Assembly: GCA_907165135.1 (NCBI GenBank)
Contig: OU015568.1
Span: forward strand, 9,060,501 to 9,124,500
DNA: 64,000 bases
Reading direction: 5' to 3'
Origin: Oikopleura dioica
Taxonomy: Eukaryota; Chordata; Appendicularia; Copelata; Oikopleuridae
Position numbers and translations under genes: made by a program. The notes below the pieces were generated by a model, which saw only the letters and a program-made list of their open reading frames with translations, made no database searches and was not told where the DNA came from. How positions within the stretch are numbered: position 1 is the stretch's first letter; every line of letters starts with the position of its first letter. Shown one piece after another: positions 23,297 to 32,565 of the stretch.

Positions 23297-24174
23297 ACGG
23301 ACATAAATTTCCTAGCCCTTATCCGACCCTTACATAACCCAAAGCAACTCTAGCGCATTAAAGCTCAATTATGTTTTGTTAATTTCAAAAATAAAGTCTA
23401 TCAAAGTAACCAAACTGGGTTTTATTTCTTACCGGATAGTAAAGCATAAAAATTCTTCAAATCTCTCTTATTTTCTTCCTTTGTTTTTTGCTCTGTCCAA
23501 AAAGGGAATAAAAATATTTTCGCCAGTGTTTACAACTAGACGGGCGATAATTTAATTATTTGACTAAGGGGTGAGAAATCAGGCCAGCCTTAAAAAAATA
23601 GTAACCCACCGCCGCTCCAAAAATGGGCTGATTGCGATTTTACGCAACCTTTTTTCAAACTTTAATTTTACGCTCTCTTTCCTTTTTCTTTCTTATTTCA
23701 CTTTTTGTTTCACTAATTCAAATCAAGTTTCAATTAATTAATTGAGTCGAAAACTAACTCGCTAAAATCTTTGAATTTATGTCCCCTCTAATCAAATACT
23801 CTATTATCATATAAACCAAACATAAATTCAATTAAAACTTACTTTTTTGCGTCTTTTCCCGCTCTCTGTATTTTTACTCCTCTTTATCGAAAAAATAAAT
23901 CTCCGCAATCTTTCCAAATCCTCCCCGCGCGCAAAACACTTCTTTGGCTACTAAAATTTTGTCATCCAGAAAAAAATTTAATCACTCAAGCGAGAAATAA
24001 TTCCAAATTCTAGCGCCCTTTTTAATTTTCTGTTCTCTCGAATAATTCCGCTCATTAGCTTCTTTTTTTTCAATTATTTTCGTTAGCGCTTTTAAGATAA
24101 TAAGGGAGTAGTCATCATTAGAGCTGATTTTCAATTAAAACTTTCTTGAAGAATTTTCATAGATACACCCTTAA

Positions 24175-24278
24175 CTTGGCTCGGCAACCTGTGTCCAAAA
24201 CCTGACTCAGGGCTTGAAATTTCATTCGAGCTCTTTCTGGCCCTGACTCAGGTTTTGGACACAGGTTGCCAAGCCAAG
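24175..24278. mobile_element. MITE-like inverted repeat, copy 2
   Basis: 38-bp arms at 24175-24212 and 24241-24278, nearly perfect, enclosing 28 bp. The core GGCAACCTGTGTCCAAAACC is the same as in the 23137-23296 element, with a different centre. Two copies 1 kb apart indicate a dispersed family. Confidence 0.65.
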
Positions 24279-25079
24279 AACTTTTGGAGTCCCTAACTCT
24301 AACTTTAATCCTAACCGGGAAAGGCTAACCCTAACCAAGACCTCTAGAAAATACAAGAAAATCAAGCTGTTCAAAGTCTTTTTTATCAATTTTTTTTATA
24401 AAAAAATTCTCTTGCCACCTACTTTTTTCTTTCTTTTATTATTTTCTAGCTCTCTCTTTAAACAAGCTTTTGTATAGGCAGTCTTTTTTAATGAAAAAAG
24501 CTAATTCGGAAAGACTGGCGCGTTCTATCCAGCATCGAAATAAAATTATATTTTAACTCTGCCCGAGGTCGCAAAAAGCGTTTTCAAAAATTTAATTAAA
24601 TTCGGTTGGGGGTCGCCCTCTCAACTTGGCCAGCTCGTCTTCAGTCTGTAATTATATTTTATTAAATATTTATTAATCTAATCTCGTGGCCTAGCGCTCG
24701 AGCAGGCTAGTAGCAAATAAAATACCTCCTCTTCTTTTTTTTTATATTACCACACTCGATTCTGCCTCAATTCTAATATTTAAAAAGCAGAAAAGAAAAA
24801 AGTCGATATTCATCTTGAAAATAAAATTCAAACCGAGTTTCGATCGATAGCTTTTTTTATATTTAATATTCTAAGCAGAAATCGAAGCTTCCCATGCATC
24901 TCGTTTTCCGTTTAGATTGAAATCTATTATTAGAAAAATAATTATCCCATGACTAAAAGTAAACTCAGCGAAATTTAGTCGGCTACTAATTAAGATTATT
25001 GACTACAAATTATATTCTCCTTCATATATCATCAAATGACTGTCTTGAATAATAATGAAAAATCTGAAGTTGGGACTTT

Positions 25080-25200
25080 TTAATATTATTTAAAAAAAAA
25101 TATTAATTAAAAAAAATTTTTCAATTTTTCAATATCAAAAAATTTTTCAATATTAAAAAAATAATAAATATTAAAAAAATATTTTTTTAATATTATAGAT
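25080..25200. repeat. Low-complexity A/T tract
   Basis: Almost pure A and T made of repeated TTTTTCAATAT and AATATTAAAAAA pieces. No coding potential; possible replication slippage. Confidence 0.7.
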
Positions 25201-25844
25201 ATGACAATAAATAAGAAATTTCGTAAAGATAATTGAATTTTAAATTCATAAAAGTAACATACCAAAAAATCTCTAGCTGCATGCAATAGCGCGTTTGTCC
25301 GGCCCCTCTGTCTCTTATTAAAAAAAATAATATCTCAGTGGGGATCTATTTTTATCTTTTAAGAAGCCCTGGTCGTTTTATTCTGCCCCGAGCGCATTTG
25401 AATATATCTGATAATTTATTCTAATAAATTACCAACGGTGCAAGTGTGGTATAACACACCGCACCAATTCTTATTAAAAAAAAATAATTTAAAAAAAAAT
25501 CAAGCTTTTCGAAGTCGACTCAACGTCAGTTTCTAAGCGGAGCGCCTTGAAATGAAGGCTCTTCAAAGAAAGAAAAATAAAGCATCAGTTTTCTTTTAAA
25601 ATAATCGCCGCGCTCAATCGTCATTTTTAAGAGGTTAGATAGTGTTTTCAATATAAATAATAAGAAAGACGCAAATCATCTACTAATGCATACTTTTCTT
25701 GGCAATTAGTTTTCCATTGCTAATAAATCATTAGTAATAATTACTATACGAAGCCGGAAAGAAAAAGGAAAGAATTCGTGATTTAGTTTTTGTACATGAA
25801 AATAGAATAACAGTCAGAAAGTACAGTGAGCCTTGAGAAATGGT

Positions 25845-27332
25845 TCAGTCTGACATGAGGTCCGAGTAGTCTGCTTTGTCTTCGTCTTTTTGCCCCTGAG
25901 GATGCTTGAGTATCTCTCCGGCGGGGCTGATCGGCGCTGTCTGAACCGAAAACATGATCATCACTTTCTTCCTTGATTTCTCGATTTCCTACCTGGTGGT
26001 ATTCGACGAGCGCGGCGAGGTCCTTGTGCGTTTTCTCCGCGCTTCCGTCGAACTTGACCTTTTTCGGCTTCGACGCGTCTATCAGAAAATGCTTGATCCT
26101 TTCTTCATCCTTGAAGCTTATCGTGTAGCCAAAGACCTTGTCTGAGAGACGAACGAGGAACGAACCGACTTCCACATCCTCGCCAAGTAGCTCCTCCGCT
26201 TCTGCCCGCGATATTAACCCTGAAAACAAAGATAGTACACAAAAGAGTGGAATAAAGGTTGAAGCTGCTTATATTTGCTTGGACTATTTACGCGGTACTC
26301 AAGACATCATAAACAAAAAGCCCATAAAAGGGGCGAAAAATTAGAAAGAGCGAGAAAACGATGCGAATTTTATTTTTTGCATCCGTGGTTTTTGCCAACC
26401 CAGAAAATCGAACAAACCATTTGGATTATGAAGCTGAATGGGGATCTCAAACGAGAGCTAGAGAAAGTCAGAGGTAATTCTACACGTACATCTCCTCAGA
26501 AATAATGATTTCGCACTAGAACCCGCGACGAGTGCAACTTCGACCAACTCCTAAACGCGCAAATCAACAAAGAATTCACCGCCTCCTACTTCTACTACTC
26601 TCTCGCTCAAAAATTCAAGTTCCACACAAATCGCCGTCCAAATTTAGCTCACTTCTTTGAAGACAGAGCCACGGAGGAAAGGGGCCACGGAGAAAAACTT
26701 GTCAATTTTCAACTTGAGCGAGGAGTAGTCGCCGAATTTTATGACATAAAATTCCAAACGGCAAAGATTCATGACGATATTAGCATGCTTGAATCCCTGA
26801 AGATTTCACTGGCGATGGAGATAATTCTAACAGATGAGCTCAAAACGGTATTTTTTATAAAGAAAAAAGTATTCTTCAACCTTTTTAGCTGCTAAAAATT
26901 GCTGAAGACGGCTGCGGAACCTGCAAAAATACCGACGACGTGCTGATAAATTCCCACTGCCAGGCACCCCACATCGCTGAAATCATTTCCTCCGAGTATC
27001 TACCCGACCAGATGAAGGATATCAACCACCTGAAGGGTTTAATCAAGACGCTATCGGACATGGTTGAGGACGCGCCAAGATACCTGCAGCTGCAACATGA
27101 AATGTTCTTTGACAAACATATTCTCTCTCAATAAAAAATCGGGCTTACCATGGAACCATGGATAAATGGTATTATCCTTTTGATAAACGACTCTTCTCGG
27201 CTTCTGAGTCTTCTTGAACCAGTCAATAACTTGATCTCTACTCGCAGGTCTCGGAACGGGTTTTTCAGATTCCTTTTGAAAAAGTTTACTCGGGTTCCAG
27301 CATCTTCTCGGATCGACCCCTAGGAACTTCAT
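25845..27332 (-). CDS. SH2 domain protein related to SH2D4A/B
   Basis: Phosphotyrosine-binding adaptor. Exons 27332-27149, 26219-25993 and 25940-25845 close in phase to 168 residues. A pre-SH2 segment has RDQVIDWFKKTQ followed by PWFHG. The SH2 domain has the FLVR phosphotyrosine arginine (GSFLVRLSD), KHFLIDAS and LVEYHQ. A short tail ends DYSDLMSD. The WFHG(L)ISR and HFL(I/V)DAS motifs and the tail match SH2D4 proteins, which normally have a long N-terminal region of 250 residues or more. That region is absent, so this is a minimal version unless earlier exons were missed. The first intron (27148-26220) contains the whole ferritin gene on the other strand. Confidence 0.8.
26361..27134 (+). 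CDS. Secreted ferritin subunit, ferroxidase type
   Basis: Iron-storage ferritin with a signal peptide. Exons 26361-26473, 26520-26847 and 26889-27134 close in phase to 228 residues. The N-terminus MRILFFASVVFANPENRT looks like a cleaved signal with an N-glycosylation site. In the four-helix bundle the ferroxidase residues are all present: Glu and Tyr in NKEFTASYFYYS, EERGH for the second Glu and His, Glu in LAMEII, and Gln in YLPDQMKDI. Extra cysteines in DGCGTCKNTDD resemble secretory ferritins of invertebrates. An AATAAA overlaps the stop codon (27130-27135). It is nested antisense in an intron of the SH2D4-like gene. No clear iron-responsive element was seen upstream. Confidence 0.9.
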
Positions 27333-27584
27333 AATTTGTTTCTCTTTCTCCCAGAGTACTCCCGCGACGAGGCAGTCTCAAACACGCGTAAGTAAAAGTG
27401 AAAATATTGCCAGTAGCGGCAGGTTTTGTGGTTCGAAGTGATGATCAGAGAAATGTCAGCGGCGCGTTTAGAGTGAGTTCGAGCAGCGGGCGAAAAATGG
27501 CGCCACCGCCACCAAAACGCCGACAATCAACGCCAACATTATTGTCAATTTTCTGATAAAAGTTTATTGATAAGCAAATAAACT

Positions 27585-28172
27585 TTATTTTGAATCACTT
27601 AAAGTTAATCTGCAACAGCGAAATTTCCAAAAGATATCATTCTTTTTGGCTTTCTTGGCTTCCAAATCTTGATGAGGTTCAACTTTGTTCGTTGGTTTGC
27701 TCAGATTCATTACATTTTCTTCGCTTTCACTGGATACATTTGAGAGCGCTGGGTAAATGGAGGTTCTTTTCGCAATGTTGAATGAGTTTTTGGCAGCAAA
27801 CAACTTCTATATTTTTAGAATAGAAGTTGTTTTCGTCTAATAATTTTTATTTTTCACAGAATTATTCTCCCGGAAAGGGAGGGGGTGTTATGGTGAGAAT
27901 AATTCTGTTTTCCACAGAATAGTTCTGTTCACAGAATTATTCTCACGGAGTGCCAGATTAACAAGAAGATGGCGAAAGCAAAAATCTTACTTATGTCATC
28001 GACTTTTCTTTCCAAGAAACTTGAATCAAACATCTCGCACAGATCCGGATCATTTCTGTAATCGCCTAACGAGCTTTCACTCTGGATATCACATAAGGTC
28101 GGATTAGCTTTAATTTAAAAAGTAAGGATCTGTCTACTTACGAATATCAATACCAACGTAATTCTCTGTCAT
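27585..28172 (-). CDS. Small single-pass membrane protein, unknown family
   Basis: Not recognised. Exons 28172-28142, 28107-27947 and 27806-27585 close in phase to 137 residues. An acidic, Ser-rich N-terminal half is followed by one hydrophobic stretch (KIFAFAIFLLIW) and a Lys/Ser/Glu-rich C-terminal half ending RCCRLTLSDSK. A plausible type of membrane-anchored regulatory peptide, but no motif supports a function. The second intron (27946-27807) starts and continues as an inverted repeat. AATAAA overlaps the stop codon. The start codon is only 9 bp from the 623-bp foldback element, so its promoter lies within or beyond that element. An alternative donor at 27990 gives a different, shorter C-terminus. 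Confidence 0.5.
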
Positions 28173-28180
28173 TAAAATCT

Positions 28181-28803
28181 GATGATTTCAAAAAACTTTT
28201 TGTGGGGCCGGAAATCGGAAAAAATCTGTAAGTGCAGTTTTCTTCAGCTCGTCAAGACGAGTTGAATGATGGGTCTTACTCCTGGTAAATCTAAGGATTT
28301 ACCGGTTTACCGGCTGGTTACCGGAAAATACGTTGTCACCCGCCGTTTTTGTTCTAGAAGTGGTAAACAGATGATCGACCCAGGAAATTGTTCCTTATAG
28401 TCAGATCTCCTCTAGGCTCAAAGATGAGGCTCGTATCAATACTCTGAAGAGAGTTATCAGTAAAAACAGTAAATTTTACGTACATTTTGTTGTTGCTGCA
28501 CGTTCCTGATTTTCAGTCCCATTTCTGATAACTCTCTTCAGAGTATTGATACGAGCCTCATCTTTGAGCCTAGAGGAGATCTGACTATAAGGAACGATTT
28601 CCTGGGTCGATCATCTGTTTACCACTTCTAGAACAAAAACGGCGGGTGACAACGTATTTTCCGGTAACCAGCCGGTAAACCGGTAAATCCTTAGATTTAC
28701 CAGAGGTTAGACCCATCATTCAACTCGTCTCGACGAGCTGAAGAAAACTGCACTCACAGATTTTTTACGATTTCCGGCCCCACAAAAGTTTTTTGAAATC
28801 ATC
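28181..28803. mobile_element. Long foldback element
   Basis: Two arms of about 280 bp (28181-28460 and 28525-28803) are inverted copies of each other with only a handful of mismatches, around a 64-bp loop. The element is flanked by TCT on both sides, consistent with a 3-bp target-site duplication. There is no transposase ORF. Transcription across it would give a long, nearly perfect hairpin RNA. Confidence 0.85.
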
Positions 28804-29470
28804 TCTATCAGATATATTTTGAACGAAGAAAATCCCGATTTATCTAAGTAAAAAGGGAAAGTTTGTTACTTCCAGAATCTTTACAATTGTAATTCCATTT
28901 GGAAAGGAAGGAAGTAGCTTTAATCAGTCATTGCTCTCATCAAACAATTCGAACCTGTATTTGAAGATCAAAGAGTGGTTTAGTCTGCGACTCTTAGAAA
29001 TCTGTTTTTATTAAAAATGCCACAAAATCGTCTTGGGTTGAATACACTTAGCTGCATGAAATTGGCTTTTCAATATTTTAAAAATTCTGCGGCTAGCATG
29101 AAGACTCTGAGGTCGTCACAGCAATTATGTGATCAACCATCTTTTGGCATGGAAAGAAATTCATACGACATTGAGATACGTAGCCTCACGGCGGAAGCAT
29201 TACAAGTATGGACCCTGATCGAATAAATTAATTTTAGATGCATTGAACGTCACAAATCCAGGAGAAAGTTGACTGAAGAAGATGAGAATCAAAATGCCCT
29301 GCCTCGTAAAAAAATCTCGAAAAACATTCTGTTCAAAGTTGGTTTCCTTCGAACGTCGTTCATTTCATTTTATTTATTGGCAGTTTGTATTCGTATCCGT
29401 AAATTCCAGTGAAAAATGTGAGGCGATTTCAATGAAGATTGTGAAGCAGTAGTGATGATGACAGATTAGT
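28804..29470. other. Intergenic, no convincing gene
   Basis: Between the foldback element and the stop codon of the SETDB1-like gene. A 69-codon plus-strand ORF at 29017-29226 has a donor-like site near its end, but the next acceptor gives an immediate stop and no motif is seen. Confidence 0.4.
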
Positions 29471-31479
29471 CTATTTTTTCCTATTTTTGCAGCCGTTGCA
29501 ATTACACTCGTATTTGGAATTTTCACCGTAGCCGTAATCGAACTCGAGCTCTTCTCCCGCCTTGACATCCTTGCAAGTGAAGAAGCAGATCTTCGGGAAT
29601 CGCTGGTCTTGCCGATTATCGTAAATCAAGACAATCATGATGTTCTAAAGAAACCTTTAAAAATGCTCTTCTTTCATTTTGACTTCTTGAATCGTAAAAT
29701 TAAGACTTACAGAATAATCCGAGCTGCAGCAGCCATTCATGAACCTAGCTTCGTTTCCATAACCACTCGCATCCATCGAAAATCCTCCGTAATAGGCCTG
29801 ATCGTACGCGTACAATTTCATAAGCTCGGTCGAGTTCTTTCCGTCGATCTTGATACGCTCCTCTTCGTACTTGTCCTCAACATTCCAGGGGCTTTCACCT
29901 TCGTGCTTTGTTGCTAACCAATCGAGAGGACTTTTTTTCTTTTTCTCACGAAACCTCTCGATTATGTCAAGAACTGGGTCCACTGTGAACTCATAATTTC
30001 GTACACTTTTGCCGTTATCTTTCAAAGTGCACCGAGCTATTTCTTTATCGAACTTGTTCAATTCTCCTTTTGAGCCATCGTTGTGTTTTTCCTCCACGAG
30101 GGACAGTGACTCTCTAAAGAAATGATCGAGCATCTCCACCGCGTTGTCTTTGTTCATTTGAATCTTCTTACTTGGATCTTCCGGGTCGAAGTGCGTCGAA
30201 TGTGGTTGAACAACACCGGTGTATTCGGTTATATAAGCTCCAGCGGGAATGTCCTCTGCCGCCCGGTATCCCCAGCCTTTGTCCGTTGTTAGGAAGATTT
30301 CGGTCTTGTATCGGCAATTTACTTTCGAGGTCATGCTGTTGTAACAGTAGACGACTTTCCGATCATGACACTTGCAGGATTTGTTGCATTCGTAGATTGA
30401 AGGCGTAGGCAAGATATTCGTTGTCGAGTTAGGATACAACGTACTTTCTGTCAAAAGACCGGTCTCGGGATCATAGCCGATTACGTTCTGAGCATCCGCA
30501 TTTTTCCAGTACTTCTCGTCAAACTTTCGTGCTTCTTTTTCGAACTGTTTTGAATGACAGTTCGCCTCTTGCATGGACATTTCATCGTCAAGCAGCCATC
30601 TTCGCAGTCGCATCCGCAGAGAAATTCCACTGGAAACGGCGGAATTCCAAAGTGCTCTCGATTCTTGTCTCGCATGTCGTTGAGTGATGACCGGGAGAAT
30701 TTAATCATTCCTTCGTAGCTAAGGTACATCACATCATGTATCTGCTCAAGATAGTAGTGAGCGCTGTATTCGATTCCTTTAGTCCGCAGGACGAGCGTCG
30801 AGACTAATAGAGTTAAAAATGGCACGCTAACAAAATTTTCCAAATACATGTAAGTTGTAAGGTGTATGTAAGTTGCGAAAAGAAAGTGAAAATTTTTAAC
30901 TCATAACTAGACCATCATATTTCCCACCGTGGTTATCGGAATCGGTGAGTCTCATCTTCTCCTTAGATTCGTACCCTAGATCTCGCTTGTAGAAGAACTC
31001 AGCCACGCTTCTGTCAATCACGACTGGGATCGGATGACGCGTTTCGCTTTTGAGATTTCGATTCGGCATGGCCATATTCCTCAGACGAAAGTCACGGATA
31101 AGTACGTTCCTTTGCTCAGCTTTTTTCGCACGGCGCGGCTTCAATTCTTTCTTCGGCGGTGCCCATCGTTGACCAACTTTGTTTCCATCAATGAAGAGAT
31201 CTTTGCTCTCGACAATGTCACTTGAGTTGTATGTGTTAAGGATATTTACGAAATTCAATAATAAAAAAAGTCTTACCTGTCTTCACTTTCGGGGTCTGTT
31301 TCTTCTTCTTCTGAAGACTCGATCGTGATAACATTAGTGTCTATCTTCTCAATCTTTCGTCTCTTGGCGGGCTCATAATCTTCTTCCAGCTCCTCAAGAA
31401 CGCCCTTTGGCATCTCTTCCTCACTATCCGATGAAAGAACGATCGGAGCATTGATTCTTTCATTATCATTCTGATTCAT
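29471..31479 (-). CDS. SETDB1-like histone lysine methyltransferase homologue, degenerate and frameshifted
   Basis: Chromatin protein of the SUV39/SETDB clade. An N-terminal acidic stretch (SSDSEEE, SSEEEETD) is followed by exon 31237 downward and a pre-SET domain (LCGCDCEDGC, KCPC, YECNKSCKC). The SET domain is split by an insertion of about 130 residues, as in bifurcated SETDB enzymes. It has KGWGYRAAEDIPAGAYITEY, GNEARFMNGCC, RFPKICFFTCKDVKAGEELEFDYG and a post-SET CNCNGC. The usual NHSC motif reads NGCC, which removes a catalytic-site His. The frame shifts once near 30560 at an A4 run. No MBD or tudor was recognised. An acceptor-like CCTTTCAG sits just upstream of the ATG, as if trans-spliced; ISOC lies 170 bp upstream on the same strand. 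Confidence 0.75.
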
Positions 31480-31649
31480 TTTCGAGTATTTCAGCGCTCT
31501 GAAAGGTTTAGAATGAGGCGATGGGAAATTAGAGAAGTTTCAAGAATAGAGTTTCGTTCGAATAAATTATGTTTGAATTGCGGAAAGCAAGAGAAACAGG
31601 CAGTAGAATTAAAAGAATCCTTCTAGGCCAGAGTCCTGCATCGGATATT

Positions 31650-32356
31650 TTATAAGCAGTTGCTGGGCAGGTTTGAACTAAGATCGAGGTCAAAGGAGAA
31701 CTTTTCGCTACTCATGTTAAGAAATATTCGATCTTTGACCTTTGCCTTTGGGTGTTTGGCATCAGAAAGAGTCTGCAGGATGACTTGCTCGGAGGTGACT
31801 AAAGTGGCGCCAATGTTTTCCATCTCCCGGAAGGCGGAGAATCTATTGACCTGATGAGAGGCACTCACTGCGTCCATGATCACGTGAGTCTTGATTCCTC
31901 GCTCGATCAGATCTTGAACTGTGCCTTGAATGCAAGCGTGGGCTTCTAGGCCACAGATGAAGATGTCACTGAGGGACCGATGAAATAGAGGCCAAAAACG
32001 CGCTAAACCTGGGCTTGTGCTCTTCCATGAATGCATCAACTTCAGGAGTCATCATAGAAAACTGAGTCTTGTCAGAAAGAACAAAGGGGCGAACATCTGC
32101 GAGTTCCTCAACAGTAGGCCCTAGTCCCCTGGCGAATTGCTCCGTTACTGCGACTGGGTACTCCATGATCTGGGCGAATTTGAACATTGTCGAAGTGCTG
32201 GCGACCATTTGGTCAAAATACTTAACAACTCTGCTCCTGATTGCTCTTTTAGAGTGATTTGCGAACCTTGATGTTAGGCCTGAATTTTTCCTGAACATCG
32301 CAAATAAAAAGTGCTCCCTTTTGGATTTTATTCAGCCTTCGAATTTCTCGAAACAT
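31650..32356 (-). CDS. ISOC2: Isochorismatase-domain protein (ISOC1/2-like)
   Basis: Cysteine-hydrolase-fold protein, cytosolic or mitochondrial; the animal substrate is not settled. Exon 1 (32356-32267) ends at a GTTCGC donor and joins TATTTTGAC after a GTTAAG acceptor. A second short intron separates KP from SDIFICG. The catalytic triad is visible: Asp in FICDVQEKF, Lys in SDKTQFSM, and Cys in EAHACIQ. The motif VTEQFARGLGPTVEEL is typical of the ISOC family. It ends NLPSNCL. It lies head-to-tail between RNF10 (210 bp upstream) and the SETDB1-like gene. Confidence 0.85.
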
Positions 32357-32565
32357 CTTTCTGAAAATTGCTTTCTTTAAAAACTTTCAAAAGGCGTTTT
32401 TTATGAAAGATTTAAATTTATTCTGAACTCGTCCAAACGTGGTACAGATCATTGATAAAACAGGCACTATTAATGAGCTGGACCAGTCACACTATGAATT
32501 GACCTAGAACATTGAATATGAGTATGGTTTGGTAGGTTAGATTTGTGAAACAGGTGAAATTTATC

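Larger units (their letters stand above)
20538..25780. other. AT-rich gene desert
   Basis: About 5.2 kb with no supported coding exon on either strand. It contains the inverted-repeat elements listed separately, short A/T runs, and an extreme A/T tract near 25080-25200. It lies between the starts of no genes: the zinc-finger gene begins at its left edge and the SH2D4-like gene ends at its right edge. Confidence 0.6.

Noticed and set aside
27329-27526. 65-codon minus-strand ORF upstream of the SH2 gene
   Set aside because: Overlaps the SH2 start by an ATGA and shows no motif; more likely promoter and 5' leader.
29017-29226. 69-codon plus-strand ORF next to the foldback element
   Set aside because: Splicing at its donor-like site leads at once to a stop; no motif; kept only as a possibility.
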